Positions 1 to 7,778 are shown, numbered from the stretch's first letter. The stretch is DNA of 16,543 bases from Clostridium sp. UBA4746 (GCA_002403785.1 DHIM01000340.1:1-16543), one strand, 5' to 3'. A program made the numbers and translations. The notes: generated from the letters alone by a model not told the origin.

Positions 1-32
1 TTCTCTTATTTCCTTTAAAATATTACAAAAAT

Positions 33-61
33 AAAAAAAAGTGCTATATGCACTTTTTTAT
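33..61 (-). terminator. Rho-independent terminator of sigK
   Basis: A hairpin with arms AAAAAAGTGC (35-44) and GCACTTTTTT (50-59) and a 5-base loop lies about 60 bases beyond the sigK stop codon. Read on the minus strand the stem runs into a tract of U residues, the usual intrinsic terminator form. The A/T arms could also let it work from the left on the plus strand. Confidence 0.8.
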
Positions 62-117
62 TGTCATTATATGTATACATACGTATACCCTTTTTAATAG
101 TGAATATTTTAAAACGT

Positions 118-813
118 CTAGGAATGATTTAATTCCTTGTTAAGCTTCTTTAATACTCTTTTTTCAATTCTAGAAACATATGACCTGGAAATTCCTAGAA
201 TGACTGCAATTTCTCTTTGAGTTCGGGGGGTACCATCAACAAGCCCATAACGCATTTGAATTACTACTTTCTCTCTATCTAGTAAAGACGCGTTTATCTT
301 GTCATATAGCTTTTTAATTTGTATTTTACTTTCTACTATATCAATAATAGAATCTTCATCACTACTTAGTACATCTATAAGCGAAATCTCCTTTCCCTCT
401 TTATCAGTACCAATAGGATCCTGCAAGTAAACTTCACCTTTTGTTTTCTTATTATTGCGAATAAGCATGAGTATTTCGTTTTCTATACACCTTGCAGCGT
501 AGGTTGCAAGTCTTGTTCCCTTATCCGTATTAAAGGAATCTATACCTTTAATAAGACCCACTGTTCCAATAGATATGAGATCATCTACATCCTTTCCGGG
601 GTAGGAGTATTTCTTTACTATGTGGGCAACTAGTCTCAAATTCCGTTCAACTAATACGCATTTAGCTAATAAATCACCCTCTTTTAACTTTATTAGATAA
701 GATTTTTCTTCATCTTCACTTAGTGGTTGAGGGAATGAATTACTCCCAGTTATATAAGCTGTCAAAAATGTAACATTTCCAATCATATTCAATAAACAAT
801 TTACGAAAAACAC
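118..813 (-). CDS. sigK: RNA polymerase sporulation sigma factor SigK (pro-sigma-K)
   Basis: Late mother-cell sigma factor that directs coat and spore-maturation genes. The 231-residue product has a hydrophobic N-terminal stretch ending in FLTAYITGSNSFPQPLS, which aligns with the Bacillus pro-sigma-K processing region; by that alignment the mature protein would start at Tyr20. Region 2 carries NLRLVAHIVKK, DDLISIGTVGLIKGIDSF and TYAARCIENEILM, and region 4 carries TQREIAVILGISRSYVSRIE. The start is GTG at 813, chosen because AGGAGG (821-826) lies 7 bases upstream and because it supplies the pro-sequence. The gene is uninterrupted, so no skin-type element splits it here, unlike B. subtilis or C. 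difficile. A SigE-like promoter lies upstream and a hairpin terminator downstream. The neighbour at 1175 is divergent. Identification is by motif and recalled homologue sequence and is firm. Confidence 0.96.
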   Translation of the reverse strand: MFFVNCLLNMIGNVTFLTAYITGSNSFPQPLSEDEEKSYLIKLKEGDLLAKCVLVERNLRLVAHIVKKYSYPGKDVDDLISIGTVGLIKGIDSFNTDKGTRLATYAARCIENEILMLIRNNKKTKGEVYLQDPIGTDKEGKEISLIDVLSSDEDSIIDIVESKIQIKKLYDKINASLLDREKVVIQMRYGLVDGTPRTQREIAVILGISRSYVSRIEKRVLKKLNKELNHS

Positions 814-842
814 AGATGTTCCTCCTAATAGAGCTTCTTAAT

Positions 843-871
843 ATACTATGTTTTATTTTATTAAAAGTGCC
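843..871 (-). promoter_or_regulatory. Candidate SigE-type promoter of sigK
   Basis: On the minus strand GGCACTTT (864-871) and CATAGTAT (843-850) are separated by 13 bases. Against the B. subtilis SigE consensus GTCATATT / CATACAAT they match 5 of 8 and 6 of 8 positions, including the CATA core. Initiation about 7 bases downstream would give a leader of roughly 20-25 bases holding the AGGAGG site. SigE control of sigK is the expected wiring. The match is partial, so this is a candidate only. Confidence 0.42.
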
Positions 872-1174
872 TGTACACTAAAAATATATTTAATTATATT
901 TTTTGTTATTGATTCTATCTTTGAAATGCTAAACAATAACCTATGAAATAAAAGCTTTTAAGATCAGTTCCTAAAATTCAATTAGAGAAATACTGTTTTT
1001 CATAATATACTCTTGCATTAAATCTTAGAACTTATAACTTAGAACTTAAAACAACATTTCACATATTATAAACTAAAACGCAAATAAATATAAAAAAAAT
1101 AGGTTTCAATTATCACATTATTAATAACTAAGACAAACAAGTAGTTTGTTTTGGTGGCAGGAGGAATGCAACCT
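872..1174. other. AT-rich divergent intergenic region with 11-bp direct repeats and a small hairpin
   Basis: No ORF is supported between sigK and the c-di-GMP enzyme. Two exact copies of CTTAGAACTTA stand at 1024-1034 and 1038-1048 (period 14). An inverted repeat ACAAAC-5-GTTTGT (1133-1149) would form a small hairpin ending about 10 bases before the Shine-Dalgarno site of the downstream gene, where it could affect translation. I see no convincing SigA promoter and no conserved core of a GEMM-type c-di-GMP riboswitch. Confidence 0.4.
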
Positions 1175-3433
1175 ATGCTACAACAAAATTGTAAACAAGA
1201 AGCAACCTATATTATAGAATCAAAAAAAAGATGTATCGAATTAGGTATGGACCCTAATGAACCACGGCCACCTATAAATATTATGTCGACGTCAGATCTG
1301 GCAGAAAAGAAAGAAGCTTATAAAGAAATTTTAGAGGTTGTAAAATTCTTTAGTGAGAAAACAATAAAATCACTAGAAGGTACTCCCATATTAATAGTTA
1401 TATCTGACGAAAACGGTTATTTATTGGATACTCTAGGGGATGAAACAATAAAATCAACCATGGCTCAATTAGGAATTAAGACTGGTATTCAATTTAGCGA
1501 AGATGTCATGGGTACAAATGTAGTTAGTTTAACGCTAAACCAAAATCATCCGGTGCAGATAATAGGAACTAATCATTTTCATACTTTTTTGCACAGCAGT
1601 GCTTGTTACGGGGTACCCTTTCATTATACTGATGTTGATAACCTGTTAGGAAGTATATGTATTATGACTGCCGTAATACTTCACAATCCATTTTTCTTAT
1701 TGACCTTAACTACTGTAGTTGACTCAATAGAACGTGAATTATTACTTAGAAGACAAAACAGGAAACTTAATATAATGAACCAAATCATGCTAAGTAAAAC
1801 TAGAAATGCAATTATTATTACAGATACAAATGGAAAAGTAGTAGATTATAATGAATTTGCAGAAAAAATATCTGGATTTAAAAAAGAAGAGATTATAGGA
1901 AAAATTATTTATGACTCGGAAATAACAGGTAACCTTTTTAAAGATGTTTTAAGTAATCAAAAATGTTATGAAAATGTTGAAGTAAAATTTAAAAATAATA
2001 TTAATGCAGAATATATTTGCCTTGCTGATGTTCAACCTATTCATGATGAAAATTTGAATATGATAGGCGCTTTTGGACAATTCAGAGACATTACAGAAAG
2101 ATGTTTGGCTGAAGAGAGATATAATTATTTGGCATATCATGATGATCTAACAGGACTTCCAAATAGAAGGAATTTTACAGTAATATTAAAAAACTACATT
2201 GACAATTACACTTGCACATCAGAATATATGTCACTTATATTTTTAGATTTAGATAAATTAAAAATGGTTAATGATACATTTGGCCACTCTAAGGGTGATT
2301 TATTGATAAAGGAAGTTGCAAATATATTAAAAAAATGTTTGAACAAAGAGGATCATGTTTTTCGGACTGGCGGAGATGAATTTGTATTATTATGTTTTAA
2401 TATTAGAACTGAAGAACAAGCAATTGAACTTGCAGAAAAAATCATGAGCTTTTTTATTAAAACAATTACAATTGATGGTCATCAATTGCATATAACAGCA
2501 AGTTTGGGGATCTTGTTATATCATGAACACCCAACAAATTACGAAAATTGTTTGATTTATGTTGATAATGCTATGTATAAAGCAAAAGCTAATGGGAGAA
2601 ATGGCTATGTTATCTATAGCCCAATTTTAGAAGAATCATTTAAGTATAAATTAATTCTAAAGATGGACATTGAAAAAGCATTAGAAAATAATGAATTTAT
2701 TCTATATTATCAACCACAAGTTGACATAAAAAATGGTAATATAATTGGTGCTGAAGCGTTAATTAGGTGGATGCATAAAGAAAAAGGAATGATGTTTCCA
2801 GATGAATTTATTCCTATCGCTGAGGAGACAGGTTTAATTTCTAAAATAGGTGAATGGGTATTAAGAGAAGCTTGTTCTCAGCTAAAAAAATGGCAAAGTA
2901 TTAATTTAGGCTTAATAAAAATAAGTGTAAACCTATCAGCACAACAATTTCTAAAAAATGACCTAACTGAAGTTGTTAAGGATGCTTTATTTAAAACCGG
3001 ACTCCATCCCGAATATTTGGAATTAGAAATTACTGAAAGCATGACAATGGAAGTCAATTATGCCATAAAAACGTTAAGAGAATTAAAAGACTTAGGAGTT
3101 AGCCTTAGTATTGATGATTTTGGAACTGGATATAGTTCATTAAGTTATTTAAAAGAATTTCCTGTTAATTATCTAAAAATAGATAAATCTTTTGTCATGG
3201 ATATCATGAATAATGAAAGTGACGCAAATATAGTTGAAACTATTATTTCTATGGCTCATAATCTTGGTTTAAAAGTAATAGCCGAGGGCGTTGAGGATAA
3301 GAACCAATTAAGATTTTTACAACTACGTAATTGTGATTTTGTACAAGGTTATTTTTTTAGTAGACCAATACCTGCAGACCTTTTTGAAAAAGAATTTCAT
3401 AATCTTCAAAAGGAATTTAAAGATAAATATTAA
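1175..3433 (+). CDS. GAF-PAS-GGDEF-EAL cyclic-di-GMP signalling protein
   Basis: Predicted soluble enzyme of c-di-GMP turnover, 752 residues from ATG 1175. That start is preferred over TTG 1151 in the same frame because GGAGG (1160-1164) sits 10 bases before it and would be inside the gene otherwise. Order: N-terminal segment and GAF domain (about 45-180) resembling the sensor part of AcoR-type sigma-54 activators (the motif MGTNVVSL is typical); PAS domain (about 205-310); GGDEF domain with LDLDKLKMVNDTFGH and an intact RTGGDEF (GGDEF at 399-403), where the inhibitory RxxD site reads NKED; EAL domain with EALIRW (527-529), NLSAQQF, ELEITES, DDFGTGYSSL, LKIDKSF, AEGVED and QGYFFSRP. All the usual EAL metal and catalytic signatures seem present, so phosphodiesterase activity is likely; the GGDEF half may be a cyclase or a GTP-sensing module. 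No membrane segments. A ThDP enzyme gene follows after 25 bases, probably in one operon. Confidence 0.93.
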   Translation: MLQQNCKQEATYIIESKKRCIELGMDPNEPRPPINIMSTSDLAEKKEAYKEILEVVKFFSEKTIKSLEGTPILIVISDENGYLLDTLGDETIKSTMAQLGIKTGIQFSEDVMGTNVVSLTLNQNHPVQIIGTNHFHTFLHSSACYGVPFHYTDVDNLLGSICIMTAVILHNPFFLLTLTTVVDSIERELLLRRQNRKLNIMNQIMLSKTRNAIIITDTNGKVVDYNEFAEKISGFKKEEIIGKIIYDSEITGNLFKDVLSNQKCYENVEVKFKNNINAEYICLADVQPIHDENLNMIGAFGQFRDITERCLAEERYNYLAYHDDLTGLPNRRNFTVILKNYIDNYTCTSEYMSLIFLDLDKLKMVNDTFGHSKGDLLIKEVANILKKCLNKEDHVFRTGGDEFVLLCFNIRTEEQAIELAEKIMSFFIKTITIDGHQLHITASLGILLYHEHPTNYENCLIYVDNAMYKAKANGRNGYVIYSPILEESFKYKLILKMDIEKALENNEFILYYQPQVDIKNGNIIGAEALIRWMHKEKGMMFPDEFIPIAEETGLISKIGEWVLREACSQLKKWQSINLGLIKISVNLSAQQFLKNDLTEVVKDALFKTGLHPEYLELEITESMTMEVNYAIKTLRELKDLGVSLSIDDFGTGYSSLSYLKEFPVNYLKIDKSFVMDIMNNESDANIVETIISMAHNLGLKVIAEGVEDKNQLRFLQLRNCDFVQGYFFSRPIPADLFEKEFHNLQKEFKDKY

Positions 3434-3458
3434 TTAGATATAAGGGGGATCAACAAAA

Positions 3459-5084
3459 TTGAAAAGTATAGCATCTATTCTAGCATCACATTTAAAAAGA
3501 TGGGGAATAAAATATGTTTTTGGTATACCTGGAAAGCCTATTGTACCGCTAATTATGGCATTAGATAAACAAGGTATCAATTTTATATTAAACAAACATG
3601 AGGGTGGTAGTGGTTATGCTGCGTCAGGTTATGCAATGATGAACGGAAAGTTGGGGGTAGCAATTGCGACTGCAGGACCTGGTGGCACAAATTTATTAAC
3701 GTCTGCAGCTCAAGCTAAGGCTTATCATCTACCGGTGCTGTTCATTACTGGTCAACCACCTATTAGTCGTGCAGGTGAAGCATTAGGGCAGGATTCTACA
3801 CCATTTGGAACTGATCTAGTTAAAATGTTTGAACCTGTTACTAAATTTAGCGTCCGGGTAGAACGAGCTGACCAATTTAAAAGGTATTTACAGCATGCAT
3901 TAGAAAAATCTCATTCTGGCATTAAGGGACCAGTTCATTTATCTATACCATTGGATATTCTAGTCGAGGAAATAGAAGAATTTGAACTTGAGCTGCCTAA
4001 TAACATGTGTGAATCCTTTTCTTCTAACCTGGATGAATTCATTAACAAGCTTGACAATGCAAAGAGAGCTGTAATTTTAACTGGCAAAGGTGTTCATTCA
4101 AGTTTAGCTTATGATGAAGTGAAAAAAGTTGCTGAGCTTTGGAATATACCAGTTATGACAACGCCAGAAGGTAAAGGTACGTTCATAGAAAACCATCCAT
4201 TATCACTTGGAGCATTAGGCCTCGGTGGCACAGAAAAAGCGAGTCAATATATCAAAGATGGCATAGATTTAATGATTGTCATTGGAAGTAAATTATCAGA
4301 CATGTCTTTAGTGGATATATCACCTGAAAACTATCCTGAAGAAGTTATTCAATTAGATTATGATCCTACTTTTATAGCAAAGTCACTAGTAGTGACCACC
4401 TTACCTATTATTGGTGATATTAAAATGAACCTGCAACTTTTATTAGAGAAGGTATCAAATAGACCAGTAAAGGATTATAACCTGCTAAATGAAAAATGCA
4501 TAATTACAGAAGAAAGTTGTGATACTTATATATCCGCCGTTAATGCTATAAAAATTATAAGACAAGGACTGCCAGATGATTCAATTATTTTTGGGGATGA
4601 TGGGAGTCATACTTTTTATGCAATAAAACATTTTAATATTAGAAAACCTGGTACATTCTATTTTGATGATATATTTGGTGCAATGGGACATGCTATTGGA
4701 TATTCAATAGGGGCACAATTGGCAAGAGATGATGTTAGAATTATTTGCCTAACAGGTGATGGATGCACTTTTATGCATGGCACTGAAATGTCTACAGCCG
4801 CAAATTATAATATTCCTGTTACTTTTATAGTATTTAATAATGGAAGGTTAGATATGGTTGATAAAGGGATGCAGAATAATTTAGGCAAGGCCGTAGGAAC
4901 CACATATAAGATACCACTAGATATTGAAAAATTCGGTCAATCTATGGGAATAAAATCATTTAAATGCCTTAATCAACTAGATTTAAGAAAAGCTCTAGAA
5001 ATTTCAAGTTTGCACAATGGAACAATTATTATAGAAGTTATAGTGGACCCATATGAAATGCCTCCAACTATAAAAAGAGGATAA
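3459..5084 (+). CDS. Thiamine diphosphate-dependent enzyme, acetolactate synthase-like
   Basis: A 541-residue protein of the ThDP family that includes acetolactate synthase and 2-oxoacid decarboxylases. The N-terminal pyrimidine-binding domain has FGIPG and the cofactor-activating glutamate in NKHEGGSGYAASGYA (Glu48), then TAGPGGTN and GPVHLSIPLD. The middle domain (about 190-330) has ILTGKGV and IGSKLSD. The C-terminal pyrophosphate-binding domain has GDG (433-435) and NN (460-461), the ThDP/Mg motif. Length fits an IlvB-type catalytic subunit, but no regulatory IlvN subunit lies nearby, and the segment after NN (GRLDMVDKGM) differs from the usual biosynthetic sequence, so substrate is unresolved. 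Start is TTG 3459, with AGGGGG (3443-3448) 10 bases upstream. Likely cotranscribed with the preceding GAF-GGDEF-EAL gene; a terminator follows. Confidence 0.88.
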   Translation: MKSIASILASHLKRWGIKYVFGIPGKPIVPLIMALDKQGINFILNKHEGGSGYAASGYAMMNGKLGVAIATAGPGGTNLLTSAAQAKAYHLPVLFITGQPPISRAGEALGQDSTPFGTDLVKMFEPVTKFSVRVERADQFKRYLQHALEKSHSGIKGPVHLSIPLDILVEEIEEFELELPNNMCESFSSNLDEFINKLDNAKRAVILTGKGVHSSLAYDEVKKVAELWNIPVMTTPEGKGTFIENHPLSLGALGLGGTEKASQYIKDGIDLMIVIGSKLSDMSLVDISPENYPEEVIQLDYDPTFIAKSLVVTTLPIIGDIKMNLQLLLEKVSNRPVKDYNLLNEKCIITEESCDTYISAVNAIKIIRQGLPDDSIIFGDDGSHTFYAIKHFNIRKPGTFYFDDIFGAMGHAIGYSIGAQLARDDVRIICLTGDGCTFMHGTEMSTAANYNIPVTFIVFNNGRLDMVDKGMQNNLGKAVGTTYKIPLDIEKFGQSMGIKSFKCLNQLDLRKALEISSLHNGTIIIEVIVDPYEMPPTIKRG

Positions 5085-5105
5085 TAAACAAATCAAAAGT
5101 AACTA

Positions 5106-5146
5106 TTAATATAAAAAGGCTATGCCAACATAGCTTTTTATATTAA
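5106..5146 (+). terminator. Terminator of the c-di-GMP enzyme/ThDP enzyme operon
   Basis: A long hairpin begins 22 bases after the ThDP enzyme stop. Its arms run from 5106 to 5124 and 5129 to 5146 (core GCTATG/CATAGC, extended by A5/T5 and TTAATAT/ATATTAA) with one bulged G. The A/T stretches on both sides would allow it to work in both directions. Confidence 0.75.
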
Positions 5147-5159
5147 CTACTTAAAAGGG

Positions 5160-5191
5160 AAAAATGTATTTTGCTATTTACTAAAAATACA
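5160..5191 (-). terminator. Probable terminator of the PAP2 phosphatase gene
   Basis: On the minus strand an 8-bp perfect stem TGTATTTT/AAAATACA (5184-5191 with 5165-5172, loop of 11) is followed by a run of five U residues (complement of 5160-5164). It lies about 50 bases beyond the PAP2 stop. A second, wider inverted repeat, TTTAGTAT (5197-5204)/ATACTAAA (5233-5240), abuts the stop codon. Confidence 0.5.
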
Positions 5192-5240
5192 ATTGCTTTA
5201 GTATACAACAGCAATAATCGTTCGAATAATTCATACTAAA

Positions 5241-5813
5241 TCAACTTGAAACTTTAAAAGCAACGATCTTTTGAATATATCCTCCTTGCAAAATAATAAA
5301 TATTATTTTCGAACATAACAACCCAAGTATAAACCCTGCTATAACATCTGTTGGGTAATGAACATATAAGTATAGTCTCGATAATGCTATCAAAAATGCT
5401 ATTGACATAAATACCAATCTATATTGTGTAAAATACAGAGATAGCATTTCTGCTGCGGCAAAGGACGATAAAGTATGCCCTGAAGGAAAAGAATAAGATA
5501 TTGGCTTTAAACTAAGCCCATTGATATTATCTTGCTTATTGCAAGGCCTAACTCGTTTTACTATGTGTTTTACTATTCCTTCCCCAACAATTGTACCTAT
5601 AATTAATGTTAAAATTACTGAATTCCCAATTGCTCTATATGGTTTATCTAATATTAAACCAATAGCTATTAAAAACCAAATAATTCCTAAATTTCCTGTA
5701 AATGTTACAATAGGCATTATAAAATCTAGATATCTATTATGTACATACTTTTCAATAATAAATAGAATATAATCATCAAATTTATCTATTCTTTTTCTAA
5801 TATTAAGATACAC
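5241..5813 (-). CDS. PAP2-family membrane phosphatase
   Basis: A 190-residue integral membrane protein with the full type 2 phosphatidic acid phosphatase signature: K82-x6-RP (KHIVKRVRP), PSGH at 110-113, and SR-x5-H-x3-D at 145-156 (SRLYLYVHYPTD). About five or six hydrophobic segments surround these motifs. In firmicutes such proteins dephosphorylate lipid phosphates, commonly undecaprenyl pyrophosphate (BcrC-type) or phosphatidylglycerol phosphate; the sequence alone does not decide between them. The start is GTG 5813 with an AGAGG site about 7 bases upstream; there is no earlier ATG. A TATAAT-like -10 (5846-5851 on the minus strand) lies ahead but no good -35 was found. Monocistronic by context and divergent from the COG4705-like gene. 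Confidence 0.9.
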   Translation of the reverse strand: MYLNIRKRIDKFDDYILFIIEKYVHNRYLDFIMPIVTFTGNLGIIWFLIAIGLILDKPYRAIGNSVILTLIIGTIVGEGIVKHIVKRVRPCNKQDNINGLSLKPISYSFPSGHTLSSFAAAEMLSLYFTQYRLVFMSIAFLIALSRLYLYVHYPTDVIAGFILGLLCSKIIFIILQGGYIQKIVAFKVSS

Positions 5814-6094
5814 TTTACCGCCTCTTTCGCTTATATGCCACCCTTATTATATAAATCTTTTCATAACTCATATTTTACATCTTTAAGATTAAAAACACAT
5901 TAAAAAAATCTTAATTTTAGCTAAAGAATTATAATAGCATATAATAACAGGTAAATCTAGAATCCACATATCGTAAATTTCAAATGCTTTTTTAATCTGT
6001 TCTTAATGTTACAAATATATAGTATGAAATAAGAAAATTTTTCGAAACCATCTTATAATTAACTAAATGAAATTGAAGGAGGAATAATTAACAT

Positions 6095-6895
6095 ATGAGT
6101 AAACCTTTATCTGACACCATGCATAATGCGCAGCGTACCCTTAATAAGGTTCCAGAAATTACGGTCTACTTCTGGATTATCAAAGTGTTGACCACTGGAA
6201 TGGGCGAGGTGACATCTGATTATCTAGCCCACCAACTAAATCCGATAATTGCAGTAGCCCTCGCGGGGATTGCTCTAGTAGCCTCGTTAGTACTGCAGTT
6301 CTCAGTACGCCAATATGTGACATGGATCTACTGGTTAAATGTCGTCATGGTAAGCATTTTTGGTACGATGGCTGCCGATGTTTTACACGTTGGGTTTGGA
6401 ATCCCCTACATTGCCTCAACCATATTCTTTGTGGTGGCACTAGTAATTATCTTCTCAACCTGGTATTCAAGCGAGAAGACTCTGTCTATACACAGCATCT
6501 ACACTCGCCGTAGAGAGGTTTTTTACTGGTCCACCATATTGGGCACATTCGCACTCGACACCGCTGCAGGAGACTTGACTGCGATAACCATGCACTTGGG
6601 TTATCTCTTCTCGGGTGTACTATTTGCCCTCTTGATTGCTATCCCTGCTCTGGCCTACTGGCTGTTTGGTCTGAACGAGATTTTCGCCTACTGGTTAGCC
6701 TACATAGTTACGAGGCCACTAGGTGCATCTTTTGCGGACTGGATGGGAGTGTCTCATAATCGCGGCGGTCTTGGACTTGGAACTGGGTCGGTCAGCCTGG
6801 GCTTAACAATTATAATCCTTAGCTTCGTAGGTTACATGGCGGTCACCCGCAAGGATGTTAAGAATAGTGAGCATACCCCGGCACAATCGCAGTAG
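6095..6895 (+). CDS. COG4705-like polytopic membrane protein, probably acquired
   Basis: A 266-residue, very hydrophobic protein with about eight predicted membrane segments, resembling the uncharacterised COG4705 membrane-protein family. It is an internal tandem duplication: the half starting YFWIIKVLTTG with GEVTSDYLA, YWLNVVM and GTMAADVLHVG lines up with the half starting FYWSTILGTF with TAAGDLTA, YWLAYIV and GASFADWMGVS. Each half therefore has two acidic residues in short G/S/A-D contexts, which might line a pore or bind a cation (inference). Base composition is odd: sampled lines run 47-60% G+C against about 30% around it, and codons such as CTC, CGC and GCC are common, so recent horizontal transfer is likely. 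AAGGAGG (6076-6082) precedes ATG by 12 bases; a TATAAT (6054-6059) may be its -10, without a clear -35. Function unknown. Confidence 0.85.
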   Translation: MSKPLSDTMHNAQRTLNKVPEITVYFWIIKVLTTGMGEVTSDYLAHQLNPIIAVALAGIALVASLVLQFSVRQYVTWIYWLNVVMVSIFGTMAADVLHVGFGIPYIASTIFFVVALVIIFSTWYSSEKTLSIHSIYTRRREVFYWSTILGTFALDTAAGDLTAITMHLGYLFSGVLFALLIAIPALAYWLFGLNEIFAYWLAYIVTRPLGASFADWMGVSHNRGGLGLGTGSVSLGLTIIILSFVGYMAVTRKDVKNSEHTPAQSQ

Positions 6896-6964
6896 AAATT
6901 TCTTTAACCATAGCTATATAGTTTGTGTATGAATATAAGGCTTTTAAATTCTATTTTAATAATT

Positions 6965-7006
6965 AAATTAGTAAAGGAGGAGCCTAGGCCCCTCCTTTAC
7001 TAATTT
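6965..7006. terminator. Bidirectional hairpin between the COG4705-like gene and sigG
   Basis: A perfect 16-bp inverted repeat (6965-6980 with 6991-7006) encloses GCCTAGGC. It lies about 70 bases past the COG4705-like stop and reaches into the sigG stop codon (7005-7007), so the sigG stop lies at the base of the stem. Both flanks are AT-rich but neither has a strong T tract. A shared terminator for the convergent genes is most likely. The arms contain GGAGG and CCTCC. Confidence 0.65.
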
Positions 7007-7778
7007 ACACATACTTTCTCATATGTTTTAATGCAGTTTTCTCTAATCTTGATACCTGTGCTTGGGATATACCTATTTCATCAGCCACTTCCATTTGGGT
7101 TTTTCCGTCGAAGAACCTCAAATTAAGAATTAACTTTTCTCTATCTTTTAATTTTTTCATACCTTCTTTAATTGATATATTTTCAAGCCAACTATCATCT
7201 AAGTTTTTAGTGTCTTTAATTTGATCCATTACATAAATCTCATCTCCACCATCATGATATATTGGTTGAAATAGAGATACAGGATCTTGTATAGCATCTA
7301 ATGCAAAGACCACGTCTTCCCTTGGTAATTCTAATTCTTTTGCTATTTCAGTTACAGTCGGCTCTTTATTGTTCTCATTCACCAATCGATCTCTAACTTG
7401 TAAGGCTCTATATGCAATATCCCTTAATGACCTACTAACTCTTATAGAGTTATTATCTCTTAAGTATCTCCTTATTTCCCCAATAATCATAGGAACTGCA
7501 TATGTTGAAAACCGAACATTTAGACTTAAATCGAAATTATCAATGGACTTCATTAAACCAATACAGCCTACTTGAAATAAATCATCTACATTTTCTCCTC
7601 GATTATTAAAACGCTTTATTACACTTAAAACTAGTCTTAAGTTCCCCTCAATAAATTGATCTCTGCACCCATGCTCTCCATTTTGTATCCTAAATAGTAA
7701 CTCTTTCATTTCTTTTTCTTTTAATTTAGGTAATTTTGAAGTATTTACTCCACATATTTCTACTTTATTGAACATCAT
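7005..7778 (-). CDS. sigG: RNA polymerase sporulation sigma factor SigG
   Basis: Late forespore sigma factor. The 257-residue product matches the known SigG form throughout: N-terminal NKVEICGVNTSKLP, region 2 with NLRLVLSVIKRFNNRGENVD, DDLFQVGCIGLMKSIDNFD and STYAVPMIIGEIRRYLRDN, region 3 with RVSRSLRDIAYRALQVRDRL, and region 4 with KTQMEVADEIGISQAQVSRL. Start is one of two tandem ATGs (7778 or 7775); a GAAGGGA site stands about 12 bases upstream, rather far. A promoter matching the SigF consensus lies 36-64 bases upstream, fitting forespore expression. In many clostridia sigG follows spoIIGA-sigE; here neither is adjacent, which is unusual or means this is a relocated or second copy. The family call is firm. 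Confidence 0.96.
   Translation of the reverse strand: MMFNKVEICGVNTSKLPKLKEKEMKELLFRIQNGEHGCRDQFIEGNLRLVLSVIKRFNNRGENVDDLFQVGCIGLMKSIDNFDLSLNVRFSTYAVPMIIGEIRRYLRDNNSIRVSRSLRDIAYRALQVRDRLVNENNKEPTVTEIAKELELPREDVVFALDAIQDPVSLFQPIYHDGGDEIYVMDQIKDTKNLDDSWLENISIKEGMKKLKDREKLILNLRFFDGKTQMEVADEIGISQAQVSRLEKTALKHMRKYV

Noticed and set aside
872..1174. A possible c-di-GMP riboswitch ahead of the GGDEF-EAL gene
   Set aside because: No GEMM core sequence or matching pairing elements are seen; the region is almost all A and T with one small hairpin.
5521..5772. Plus-strand open frame opposite the PAP2 gene
   Set aside because: It is the reverse frame of a gene with complete catalytic motifs and has no ribosome site; the same holds for the other short frames opposite real genes.
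6070..6100. Leader AAGGAGG with CATATG at the start of the high-G+C gene looks like an expression-vector junction
   Set aside because: The spacing is 12 bases, there is no vector promoter or tag, and the dockerin protease also starts at a CATATG. Natural AT-rich leaders readily give this pattern.
6322..6513. Second open frame inside the COG4705-like gene
   Set aside because: It is an overlapping frame in high-G+C sequence with few stops; no domain or ribosome site.
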